Source: CAYZJV01 sp964482325 (lineage in GTDB: Bacteria > Spirochaetota > Spirochaetia > Sphaerochaetales > Sphaerochaetaceae). Taken from it: a stretch of 64,000 nucleotides of DNA. The notes below the pieces were generated by a model, which saw nothing but the letters and a program-made list of their open reading frames with translations, was not told where the DNA came from and did no database searches. The stretch is from assembly GCA_964482325.1 (NCBI GenBank), contig CAYZXD010000010.1:7223-71222 (forward strand), in the 5' to 3' direction. The first letter of the stretch is position 1. Each line of letters opens with the position of its first letter. Position numbers and translations under genes: made by a program. Positions 9,075 to 17,637 of this stretch are shown here, piece by piece.

Positions 9075-9314
9075 ATGGAACAGAAACAGACAGAAACAGG
9101 AAAAGTGGTAATCCTGCATGGATTCACCAATGAACAGATTTTTGCGGTAGTGAAAGCCACACGCCATATGCTCGGCAGTGAAGTTGATGTGGCTTTTGCC
9201 ACCACCACCGAGCATTCTATGCAGATGAAACTGCAGGATGTGATAACAGATGTATCTCAGGAGCATGCCTACATGAAGGATCATCCTCCCGGCTCAGATA
9301 CTCCTGAGAAATAA
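9075..9314 (+). CDS. DUF3783-like small protein
   Basis: 79 residues, cytoplasmic. The pattern (V-V-I-L-H-G-F then a helix, A-F-A-T-T-T-E-H-S, then an amphipathic helix L-Q-D-V-I-T-D-V-S-Q-E-H) fits the DUF3783 family, whose function is unknown. The ATG at 9075 was chosen because the upstream in-frame codons are inside the HAD gene's end and the intergenic promoter. The C-terminal tail is polar and Pro-rich. It ends five bases before the convergent outer-membrane-like gene. Confidence 0.6.
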   Translation: MEQKQTETGKVVILHGFTNEQIFAVVKATRHMLGSEVDVAFATTTEHSMQMKLQDVITDVSQEHAYMKDHPPGSDTPEK

Positions 9315-9319
9315 GGATA

Positions 9320-9862
9320 TTACATCTTCAGCTTAATTACCAAAGCTGCCTGTGTATTATTCATCAGATCAAAATCTTCAGTTCCGGCAATCAGGTTACT
9401 GAGATTAGGAATCATGTGTATTCCTTCGATTCCAAGAGCAAATACCGGGGTAATATTGAAATCAAATCCGACACGAGCGCTGTACGGTACTTGAGCAGCC
9501 AGAGTCAGTGCACCACTATCAAGTTCCAAGAAATACGATGGCCCGATGGCTAGATAGGGTTCGAAGAATCCCAATGGTGCCCGTACTACTAAATCGGTGG
9601 AAAGCAGGAAATTTAATGGTTCCATTCCACCTTCCACAAACGGAGTAGTGAGAAACACATCTCCGGAGATACCGAACCAGCTATTCACATAAAATGTGGC
9701 CCGTAACCCTGGGGTATAAGTGGCAAAGTCAGTATCGGCAAGATCTTGAATCGTGTAGGTATTGACCAGACCGAGGTCAAATACACTGGGATTAGCTGCC
9801 ATGGCAGTACCACTGAATACACACACGATAAGTGCAATTATTACCAAACGTTTCATACGCAT
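9320..9862 (-). CDS. Small outer-membrane beta-barrel-like protein
   Basis: 180 residues. A signal peptide (M-R-M-K-R, hydrophobic core, A-M-A-A) gives export. The remainder is a series of alternating hydrophobic/polar strands with aromatic turns (G-I-S-G-D-V-F, L-A-I-G-P-S-Y-F, A-R-V-G-F-D-F), typical of OmpA/OmpW-like small barrels in spirochaetes and other diderms. The C-terminus ends K-L-K-M rather than the classical terminal Phe. A perfect Shine-Dalgarno (GGAGGTGA) six bases before ATG 9862 decides the start. Ligand and role unknown. Confidence 0.65.
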   Translation of the reverse strand: MRMKRLVIIALIVCVFSGTAMAANPSVFDLGLVNTYTIQDLADTDFATYTPGLRATFYVNSWFGISGDVFLTTPFVEGGMEPLNFLLSTDLVVRAPLGFFEPYLAIGPSYFLELDSGALTLAAQVPYSARVGFDFNITPVFALGIEGIHMIPNLSNLIAGTEDFDLMNNTQAALVIKLKM

Positions 9863-9956
9863 ATGTCACCTCCCGTATTACGCAAGCGTACTTCTGTCTG
9901 TATAGTACCGCCTGTTCAGATAAATAGCAAATAAAATCCTGAATGCAGTCACTAAA

Positions 9957-10268
9957 TTATGACTTCTGACAGGAAGATATCAGATGCTGAATCGCTACGA
10001 CCGGATGATACAGAAGCATTCTCGGACCACTGAAGCGCATGATTTTTCGTATCTGCTCTCTCCGTTTTGGTTCATAACAATGGATGCGGCAGTGCGAACA
10101 GAACGGTTTATGCGCTCCCTCAGGACACCGGTCAATACGCTCGTGAGCATAGTGAAGCAGGTCATTGCACGAAGCACAGAGCTGTCTGCTCTGATGCTGC
10201 TTCCTGCAATACAGGGTGATCATGGTCTGAACTACCCGCTTTTCCCGTGTAAGACGATCAGAGCTCAT
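9957..10268 (-). CDS. YgbA-like protein (nitrous oxide-stimulated promoter family)
   Basis: 103 residues, Cys-rich. It matches the YgbA/'nitrous oxide-stimulated promoter' family: I-T-L-Y-C near residue 20, L-C-x-x-C near 32, C-P-E-G-A-H-K-P-F-C-x-x-C-x-I-H-C-Y (about 50-68), then M-R-F-S-G-P-R-M. In E. coli ygbA is induced by nitric oxide stress; the Cys pattern suggests metal or Fe-S binding. Its ATG overlaps the stop of the ZIP transporter gene (TGATG), so it is translationally coupled to metal import. Confidence 0.85.
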   Translation of the reverse strand: MSSDRLTREKRVVQTMITLYCRKQHQSRQLCASCNDLLHYAHERIDRCPEGAHKPFCSHCRIHCYEPKRREQIRKIMRFSGPRMLLYHPVVAIQHLISSCQKS

Positions 10269-11095
10269 CAAGCAAGGAGGACAAGACTGAACGACATCAC
10301 CACCATGCCGGCGATGACTCCTCCGATGGCCACATGGTGTTCCCCGTATTTCTCTGCAGTCGGTAACAATTCGTCAAGAGATATGTAGACCATGATACCT
10401 GCAACTGCAGCAAATATTATTCCGAAAGTGACATCGTTGAACCAATTACGGAGCAGAAAGAAACCGATAAAGGCTCCAACCGGTTCAGACAGTCCTGAAA
10501 GTGATGAAAGCCAAAAAGCTTTCCGTTTACTTTTTGTTGCATAGTATACAGGAGCAGAGACGGCAACTCCTTCAGGAATATTATGGATCGCAATTGCAAC
10601 AGCAATGCTGATTCCAAGGCCGGGATCAGTTAATGCGGCCATGAAGGTGGCCAGCCCTTCAGGAAAGTTGTGAATAGCAATAGCGAGGGCACTGAAAAAC
10701 CCCATGCGCATTAATCGGGGATCATTGGGATCAATATCTGGAGGATCATCAGGGCATCCGCAAGGATTTCCGTGCATTTCATGCGGGTTTTCATAAGAGG
10801 GAATGACTTTGTCGATAAGCGCAATAATACCTACTCCGCCAAAGAAAGCTCCTATGGTGGCCCAATATCCAGGTGTATTCCCGAGAGCTCCCGTTAGTGA
10901 GTCCTTAGCCTTCATGAAAATCTCAACAAGTGATACATAGATCATCACTCCAGCCGAAAAGCCCAAAGCGGCTGCAAGAAATTTTGAACTGAACTGCCGC
11001 GATAAAAATGACATCAGTGATCCGATGCTTGTTGCCAGTCCGGCAAACAGGGTAAGCCCGAATGCGAAGAGTATTGCGGAGGTTTCGAGTGTCAT
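10268..11095 (-). CDS. zupT: ZIP-family divalent metal transporter (ZupT-like)
   Basis: 275 residues, about eight membrane helices. The two metal-binding helices carry A-I-H-N-F-P-E-G and A-I-H-N-I-P-E-G, the ZIP signatures. Between helices 3 and 4 is a polar loop with H-E-M-H-G-N-P-C-G-C-P, a likely metal-sensing or capture loop. It probably imports Zn2+, Fe2+ or Mn2+ across the inner membrane. ATG 11095 is preferred to an upstream GTG at 11134 because the conserved helix begins right after it; AGGAG is rather far (12 bases). The ygbA-like gene follows in the same operon. Confidence 0.9.
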   Translation of the reverse strand: MTLETSAILFAFGLTLFAGLATSIGSLMSFLSRQFSSKFLAAALGFSAGVMIYVSLVEIFMKAKDSLTGALGNTPGYWATIGAFFGGVGIIALIDKVIPSYENPHEMHGNPCGCPDDPPDIDPNDPRLMRMGFFSALAIAIHNFPEGLATFMAALTDPGLGISIAVAIAIHNIPEGVAVSAPVYYATKSKRKAFWLSSLSGLSEPVGAFIGFFLLRNWFNDVTFGIIFAAVAGIMVYISLDELLPTAEKYGEHHVAIGGVIAGMVVMSFSLVLLA

Positions 11096-11274
11096 AGTGC
11101 TACTGTACTCCTGCGTCTCGATAGATAACAGCACATACGTACCGCGTATTGTTCTTAATTTTGACCGTAAGAATGATCACATCCATGCTACCCTCCACCC
11201 GGAATCAAGTCAATGGAAAACCACTCAAGAACCTATGTATACAGAAGTTCAACACCTTTCATTCCAGTACTGTC

Positions 11275-11303
11275 TTGCCATCAGCTCTATTTGGTTTTAT
11301 GCT
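11275..11303 (+). promoter_or_regulatory. Sigma70-type promoter with very short leader
   Basis: TTGCCA (11275-11280), 17-base spacer, TATGCT (11298-11303). The start codon of the peptidase-like gene is at 11313, so only a few bases of leader are expected; no Shine-Dalgarno is seen. Confidence 0.35.
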
Positions 11304-11312
11304 GGCTGTATC

Positions 11313-14039
11313 ATGAAACATTTGAGACTATTGTCCATACTATCGGTAATCTTTGTATGTTTCTCACTTAGCGCTGCTCAACCGCTCTATCAGGGACATG
11401 TTCAGATACAGACCGATCGATTCACCTTTATCTACGAACCACACGATATTGATGCGGTTCGAGAGATTCTTTCGATCAGTGATACTGCCTATGAACAACT
11501 GGCTCAATTACTTGATCACCGGCCGAAACGACCGATTCCAGTAGTGATTACCAGTAGGCCGATACGAGCCAATGGGTATTACTCCCCGTTCCCGTCAAAA
11601 ATCATCATCTATACCACTTCTCCGGAAAACCGATTTCTGGGAGCACGAACATCCAGTTGGCTGCAATCCGTATTTATCCATGAGTTGACTCACTACTTCC
11701 ATCTAACCGCCCCAGTCGGACCGGCAAAATTTCTTACTCCAATATTCGGACCGGAAGTTCCTGCCATGAACACTCTGCTGATGCCCGGATGGTGGGCGGA
11801 AGGAATCACCACCTATACCGAATCGCAGCTGCTGCCCGGCGGTCGGGGAAACTCCCCTACGTTTGCCTTCACCTACGAAGCTCCGCTTCTGGAAGATTCG
11901 ATGTGGTCACTTTCTCAAGGCTCCTATAATTCGCTTAATCCTCCGTCAGGAAGGATTTATACCACAGGATTTCTTATGGTCGATCATCTGATGGAGACCT
12001 ATGGAGAGCAGGCTTTCGCTGAGATCAATCGTCGATATGCGCTCTGGCCGTTCTTTGGCCTCTCCTCTGCCTATACATCGGTTACCGGCTCTACACCTAA
12101 AGAACTCTTTCATGAAGCAATACGAGAACATGCTGAGGGGCTTGCAGGACTCAATTCAGCTTTCCCCCGATTTTCACCTCATCAACTAGGGGATTTCTCT
12201 CTTCCCTTTGTCACAGAGAAGGGTCTCATCGGTCAATCAGATACACTTGACGGAGGAAATCAGGTTATTCGCTATACAGAAAAGGTGGGAGAGACAGAAC
12301 ACGTTGTTTCGGCAGCTTTGATTGGTGGACACGATATTGCCGTTACGCAGGACGGTCGTACCATCTATGGGGTACATCTGAAATACGACACTACCCATCC
12401 GGCAAACCTCTCCCTTGCTACTGCAGGGTATTCTGATCTTTTCCGTTATGATACGGAAACACAAAAATTCTCGGCGATTACTACAAACGAACGCCTTGAA
12501 CATCCTGCCGTTTCTCCTGATGGCTCACACATTGCAGCAATACAGTCTGATCAGCACCGATGGAATCTGGTAGCCATCGACCAAGAGAGTTCTGCAGTAG
12601 AGATTCTGTATGATCATCCCAATGCATCAGTGTATCAACCCAACTTTTCCCCCGATGGAACCCAAATCGTTTTCATCGAAACTATTGATGGCAGTTCAGC
12701 GTTACGTATACTCAATATTCATACCCGGGAAAGCTTCCTGATCACTCCCTGGATTTCGGCAGAAATCCACAACCCCCGATTCATTGATTCTGATCGTATC
12801 TGGTTTTCCAGTGATGTTGAAGGACATCTTTCTCTCTATGAAATTTCGCTTGCCAAAAAAGATATCTATCGTATTTTTTCCGATGGGATTGGCATCACGG
12901 GAGGAATTCCCTATCAGGATTATCTCTATTATGAGACATATACCGAAACCGGCTATACGTTACGCAGAGCACCGTTGGCGGCACTGGAACAGCACGCAGT
13001 TTCGCTCTGGCAACAGGAAGAACCCAGAAATGTGGCACTTGGTTCCCAGTTACTTCCGGAAGCGACTCGGTATCGCGATATTCCCCGCTTCACGCTCTGG
13101 CTTCCGTTTGCCATGAATGTGCCGGAACTCACTGCAGGAGCTACGGTGATGAGTAAAAGCCTGCTCGGTAGACATACATTACAGGTCACCGGTGGATACA
13201 GTTTTGATTCGGAAAAACCGGTGGCAGCCATTGACTACCAGTTTACCCCTGGCCCCTTTACGCTGCTGCTACAGGCAAAAATCAATGAAACAGTTAAGGA
13301 GAATACTAACACCTATCAACAACAACGGATATCGGCTCAGCTCGTGCTACCGGTGTATCAACAGTATCGTCCAAGAAGTTCTTCGACGGTCTATACCGTC
13401 ATGAACATAGACTTTGCCGAAGGTCCTTACCGGAAACTCAGCGGCATGGGATACCTTTCCTGGAGTACCGGGCGATATGCACGACCACGAGACTATTACG
13501 GTAATCTGAAAACCAATGGATACGCAGGCATGCAGGTGCAATATCGCAATGACCGTACTGATTTGCTTCCGGTTGCCATGGCAAAGATCAGCGGGCAAAG
13601 TCCGGTATTTGATACGCATCAGATCATTTCTTTGAGTATCGAAGCACAGGCAAGTCTCTCGGGAGTTGACATCTACGGGCTATCTCCATTATTTCGGGAT
13701 TATTCACGTACTGGTGGCGATGCATCTGCCCTCCTTACCGCACAATATGGGATCCCCTTCGGTGTCGTTGATCTTCCCATCCCGTATGGAGGGATTACCG
13801 GTATGGGACTCAGATTGCACGGGCAGAAACTGGTTCACCTGATCGATAGCACGGTTCACTGGGAAGAAAGTTGGTTTGTGGGAGCCCTCTTAGATGCCTC
13901 GTTCACCATGGGAACCTCGTTCACCCTCTCTGCCAATGCAGGTCTTGTGTTCGATACTGCTCAGAAGCAACCTTCATTCATCTTTTCGGTAAATTTTGCA
14001 AACCTCTTCAGCGCAAACCCGGGTGTTCAGTATAATTGA
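11313..14039 (+). CDS. Secreted gluzincin-like peptidase with TolB-type propeller and beta-barrel-like C-terminus
   Basis: 908 residues. Signal peptide at 1-22. Residues about 30-240 are a peptidase-MA-like domain with the zinc motif H123-E-L-T-H127 and a downstream W-W-A-E163-G, the likely third ligand, so the active site looks complete. Residues about 260-620 hold PD40/TolB-like propeller repeats (for example H-P-A-V-S-P-D-G-S and Q-P-N-F-S-P-D-G-T). The last about 270 residues show alternating strands ending near F-S-V-N-F, resembling a surface-antigen beta-barrel; this part is inference. Likely acts at the cell surface or in the periplasm. The start chosen is the ATG before the signal peptide; the upstream in-frame codons have no support. 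Confidence 0.75.
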   Translation: MKHLRLLSILSVIFVCFSLSAAQPLYQGHVQIQTDRFTFIYEPHDIDAVREILSISDTAYEQLAQLLDHRPKRPIPVVITSRPIRANGYYSPFPSKIIIYTTSPENRFLGARTSSWLQSVFIHELTHYFHLTAPVGPAKFLTPIFGPEVPAMNTLLMPGWWAEGITTYTESQLLPGGRGNSPTFAFTYEAPLLEDSMWSLSQGSYNSLNPPSGRIYTTGFLMVDHLMETYGEQAFAEINRRYALWPFFGLSSAYTSVTGSTPKELFHEAIREHAEGLAGLNSAFPRFSPHQLGDFSLPFVTEKGLIGQSDTLDGGNQVIRYTEKVGETEHVVSAALIGGHDIAVTQDGRTIYGVHLKYDTTHPANLSLATAGYSDLFRYDTETQKFSAITTNERLEHPAVSPDGSHIAAIQSDQHRWNLVAIDQESSAVEILYDHPNASVYQPNFSPDGTQIVFIETIDGSSALRILNIHTRESFLITPWISAEIHNPRFIDSDRIWFSSDVEGHLSLYEISLAKKDIYRIFSDGIGITGGIPYQDYLYYETYTETGYTLRRAPLAALEQHAVSLWQQEEPRNVALGSQLLPEATRYRDIPRFTLWLPFAMNVPELTAGATVMSKSLLGRHTLQVTGGYSFDSEKPVAAIDYQFTPGPFTLLLQAKINETVKENTNTYQQQRISAQLVLPVYQQYRPRSSSTVYTVMNIDFAEGPYRKLSGMGYLSWSTGRYARPRDYYGNLKTNGYAGMQVQYRNDRTDLLPVAMAKISGQSPVFDTHQIISLSIEAQASLSGVDIYGLSPLFRDYSRTGGDASALLTAQYGIPFGVVDLPIPYGGITGMGLRLHGQKLVHLIDSTVHWEESWFVGALLDASFTMGTSFTLSANAGLVFDTAQKQPSFIFSVNFANLFSANPGVQYN

Positions 14040-14097
14040 GCTTGCGTAGTGTTGAGGCGGCTAGTATGCTACATACATCACTGAAGGGGGAGGTAGC

Positions 14098-16728
14098 ATG
14101 TCATCTTCTTACATTCGCACACTGGAAATCGGGACAGAAACGTACCACTATTGCGATATCGCTCGTTTTGCCGGAACTCAAATAGAACAGATGCCGTATT
14201 CACTGCGCATTTTGTTAGAAAACCTCCTCAGACACGATCATAACGGGCTGATTCCGGAAGAGGTCTTCAGTGCGGTAATTGATCGTACGGGAAGTGTTCA
14301 TCGCCCATCGGAGATTCCATTTTATCCGGGACGGGTACTGATGCAGGATTTCACCGGCGTTCCCGCCGTGGTTGATCTAGCCGCCCTGAGAGATGCGATC
14401 AAAGAGGCAGGAAAAGATCCCCGCATCATTAATCCTCAGGTGCCTGTGGATCTCATTATTGATCATTCAGTGCAGATAGACAGCTATGGAAGCAGTGAAT
14501 CACGATCCATTAATGTAGCTCTTGAGTATCAGAGGAATCATGAACGGTATACCTTATTGAAATGGGCACAGGAGAGCTTTGACAATTTGCGGATTGTCCC
14601 CCCGAATTCGGGAATCTGTCATCAGGTAAATCTTGAATATTTATCTGAGTGTGTACGCAGTGATCAGGGAATGCTCTTCCCCGATTCCCTGGTCGGCACC
14701 GATAGCCACACCACGATGATCAATGGACTTGGTGTGATGGGCTGGGGTGTCGGAGGTATTGAGGCCGAAGCGGTTATGCTCGGGCAACCCTACTTCATGC
14801 CGATACCACGTGTGGTGGGCGTAAAACTTTCCGGATCAATGGACCCAGCCTGTACGGCAACCGATCTTGTCCTTACCCTCACCCACCTCCTGCGGAATGT
14901 CGGTGTGGTTGGAGCCTTTGTAGAATTCTTCGGACCGGGACTTGTCTCCCTTGATCTTCCCGATCGGGCCACCATTGCAAATATGAGTCCTGAATACGGA
15001 GCTACCATGGGATTCTTTCCAGTTGATGAACGCACGATAGAATACTTACATCTCACTGATAGAGCCCGGTATGCCGAACGGACAGAAGCGTATTGTCGTG
15101 CAAACGCACTCTTCCACGACAGTACACGACAGGCTCTCTACGATGAAGTGCTCAGTGTCGATCTTGAGTCTATACAACCGAGTATTGCCGGCCCTTCCCG
15201 ACCGCAGGATTTGATCATACTCAAGGAAGCTCCGAAAAAGATTGCAGAAACAGTCCCGCTTGAAAATGATCGTTCGGTTTCAATCGATCTTGATGGGAGA
15301 CCCGTTGCACTTCCTGACGGCGCTATCGCCATTGCCGCAATTACCAGCTGTACCAATACCAGCAACCCTGCAGTGATGATAGCTGCGGGCCTTGTCGCAC
15401 AGAAAGCAGTAGCAAGATCACTGCACACAGCACCGTGGGTGAAAACATCCCTTGCTCCAGGATCACAGGTTGTATCCGATTATCTTGAGAAGTCGCAATT
15501 ACTCTCCAGTCTGGAAACACTCGGGTTTTCCATCGCGGCATTTGGGTGTACTACGTGTATCGGAAACTCTGGACCTCTCCATCCCGCAATTGAAACGGCA
15601 CAGCTTGAGCACGACCTCACGCTCGCTGCTGTACTTTCGGGAAATCGGAACTTTGAAGGTCGTATTCACCAGCGGGTAGGTGCGTCCTTTTTAATGAGCC
15701 CTCCATTGGTGGTAGCTTATGCCCTTGCCGGCCGTATTGATTTTGATATCATGCATGACCCATTGGGGCTTGATGCAGCAGGAGAACCCGTATATCTGCA
15801 CGATATCTGGCCTACACCTGAGGAGGTGACAAGTTTGGTTCGATCAAGTGTCACCCAGGCTTCCTATCAGGAGAAATACAGCGCAATATTTTCAGGAGAC
15901 ACCCAGTGGGCACAACTGGAATCTCCCCGGGGAGATACCTTCGCATGGGATCCTCATTCCACCTATATCGCGCGAGTCCCCTTCTTTGAACAGTTCCCGG
16001 CAGAGCCTTTGCACGTACAATCGATAAGCAAAGCTCGGGCTTTGCTGGCTCTTGGTGATAGTGTTACTACTGACCATATCAGTCCAGCTGGATCTATACA
16101 CCCCGATTATCCTGCAGGACGCTATCTGAAAGCAGCGGGAATATCTCAAGAGGATTTTAATTCCTATGGTAGCCGAAGGGGAAATCATGAAGTGATGATG
16201 CGCGGTACTTTTGCCAATATCCGTATTAGGCAGAAACTGACGGCCCCAAAAGTAGGAGGATTCACGAAAAAATTACCCGAAGAGACGATTATGTATGTGT
16301 ATGATGCCGCAATGGCCTATCGGGAAGAAGGTACCGATCTGATAATTCTCGCTGGCAAAGAATATGGAACCGGATCATCACGAGATTGGGCGGCTAAGGG
16401 AACCTATCTGCTTGGAGTACGGGCAGTGCTCGCTCAATCCTTTGAGCGGATTCACCGGAGCAATCTCGTTGGCATGGGTGTTCTTCCATTGGTATTTGAG
16501 ACAGAAGATTCCGAGCAGGCTTATCATCTTGATGGTACTGAACAGTTTACTCTAGAAATTCCCGATACGATCGCACCAAACATGGCCATGACGGTAGTGG
16601 CAGAACGATCGGAGGGAACGATCGTTCAGATACCGGTGATCTGCAGGCTTGATTCACCGGCGGAGGTAACCTGTTATCAGCAGGGAGGAATTCTTCAGTC
16701 TGTGTTACGTTCATTATTACACCGGTAG
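14098..16728 (+). CDS. acnA: Aconitate hydratase
   Basis: 876 residues, the size of AcnA/IRP1-type aconitases. It interconverts citrate and isocitrate through a [4Fe-4S] cluster. The cluster ligands are visible: the first Cys in T-S-C-T-N-T-S-N-P (near residue 420) and two in F-G-C-T-T-C-I-G-N-S-G (near residue 485). Substrate motifs include G-T-D-S-H-T-T-M near 200 and the C-terminal swivel domain with G-S-R-R-G-N-H-E and Y-G-T-G-S-S-R-D-W-A. A strong GGGGGAGG precedes ATG 14098. The DUF4143 gene follows only six bases downstream, so the two are probably co-transcribed. No citrate synthase or isocitrate dehydrogenase lies nearby. Confidence 0.95.
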   Translation: MSSSYIRTLEIGTETYHYCDIARFAGTQIEQMPYSLRILLENLLRHDHNGLIPEEVFSAVIDRTGSVHRPSEIPFYPGRVLMQDFTGVPAVVDLAALRDAIKEAGKDPRIINPQVPVDLIIDHSVQIDSYGSSESRSINVALEYQRNHERYTLLKWAQESFDNLRIVPPNSGICHQVNLEYLSECVRSDQGMLFPDSLVGTDSHTTMINGLGVMGWGVGGIEAEAVMLGQPYFMPIPRVVGVKLSGSMDPACTATDLVLTLTHLLRNVGVVGAFVEFFGPGLVSLDLPDRATIANMSPEYGATMGFFPVDERTIEYLHLTDRARYAERTEAYCRANALFHDSTRQALYDEVLSVDLESIQPSIAGPSRPQDLIILKEAPKKIAETVPLENDRSVSIDLDGRPVALPDGAIAIAAITSCTNTSNPAVMIAAGLVAQKAVARSLHTAPWVKTSLAPGSQVVSDYLEKSQLLSSLETLGFSIAAFGCTTCIGNSGPLHPAIETAQLEHDLTLAAVLSGNRNFEGRIHQRVGASFLMSPPLVVAYALAGRIDFDIMHDPLGLDAAGEPVYLHDIWPTPEEVTSLVRSSVTQASYQEKYSAIFSGDTQWAQLESPRGDTFAWDPHSTYIARVPFFEQFPAEPLHVQSISKARALLALGDSVTTDHISPAGSIHPDYPAGRYLKAAGISQEDFNSYGSRRGNHEVMMRGTFANIRIRQKLTAPKVGGFTKKLPEETIMYVYDAAMAYREEGTDLIILAGKEYGTGSSRDWAAKGTYLLGVRAVLAQSFERIHRSNLVGMGVLPLVFETEDSEQAYHLDGTEQFTLEIPDTIAPNMAMTVVAERSEGTIVQIPVICRLDSPAEVTCYQQGGILQSVLRSLLHR

Positions 16729-16734
16729 GGGACC

Positions 16735-17637
16735 ATGCGCACTGTTTCCTTTTCTCAATTTCTCCATGAGACGGACAATACGGAACTGTTCGATATTATG
16801 TACCGTGTGCAAACCATTGCTCCCATACCGAAAACAGCTGCAGAACTGCTTATTCATCTCGTTCGTACGCATATGGCTGTGGGCAGCGACCCTGAAGCGG
16901 TTGCCACCTGGATAGCTACACAGAGTTATGACCATGTTGATGCCTGTATCGATAGTCGCATTGCACATCTGGTCTCTCAAAGTGCTCAGATACTGAATCT
17001 GGAACCGGCTGAGTGTAGAAAAGTATGGAAACGGCTAGTGAAGCAGATGGCACGTGAAAATACCAGGTTTCACCAGGTGCGACCGCAGGATGAGGCAAAT
17101 CATCCTGCAGAAGAGACCTTGCTTCTCTACCTGGTCGAGCAGCAGCTGGTACGCCAGGTGAGACGGATTGATCGACCGCAACAGCCGTATGAGAGTTATG
17201 TATATCATAGCAAGTATAAATATTACATGCAGGATACCGGCTTATTCAGACGTCTCACCGGCCTTCCGGCAACAGCAGTGAATGCTGAGGAACCTACGCT
17301 GAGTCGATTCAGGGGAGTCCTATCGGAAAGTTATGCTTTACAAGGCCTTGTTCCTCTCTGTGAACAGGGCCCCTGGTATTGGAAATCGGGGCATCAGGCG
17401 GAGGTCGATTTTGTCCTGTCGCTTAATGACACCATCGTCCCGGTCGAGGTTAAAACCGCTCGCAATGTCACCAGTCATTCACTTGCCCGTTATCGACAAC
17501 TGTACGCTCCTGAAGCGGCAGTACGACTGTCATTGCTGAATTTGAAACGGGATGATGATCTGGTCAATGTACCGTTGTACATGACCGAGTTCATCCCCCA
17601 TATTCTCACGCTTTTCAGGAAGATGGAAACACCTTGA
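16735..17637 (+). CDS. DUF4143 protein lacking its AAA ATPase domain
   Basis: 300 residues. It matches the C-terminal two thirds of AAA_14/DUF4143 proteins: S-F-S-Q-F-L at the start (usually the end of the ATPase domain), V-G-S-D-P-E-A-V near residue 43, Y-Y-M-Q-D-T-G-L-F near 163, and a PD-(D/E)XK-like core Y-W-K-S-G-H-Q-A-E-V-D-F then V-P-V-E-V-K-T near 220-245. No Walker A or B motif is present and the gene begins directly after acnA, so the ATPase part has been lost or was never there. The nuclease-like residues E, D and E-x-K are kept. The 3' end overlaps the convergent sucrose-phosphate synthase gene by 23 bases. Confidence 0.75.
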   Translation: MRTVSFSQFLHETDNTELFDIMYRVQTIAPIPKTAAELLIHLVRTHMAVGSDPEAVATWIATQSYDHVDACIDSRIAHLVSQSAQILNLEPAECRKVWKRLVKQMARENTRFHQVRPQDEANHPAEETLLLYLVEQQLVRQVRRIDRPQQPYESYVYHSKYKYYMQDTGLFRRLTGLPATAVNAEEPTLSRFRGVLSESYALQGLVPLCEQGPWYWKSGHQAEVDFVLSLNDTIVPVEVKTARNVTSHSLARYRQLYAPEAAVRLSLLNLKRDDDLVNVPLYMTEFIPHILTLFRKMETP

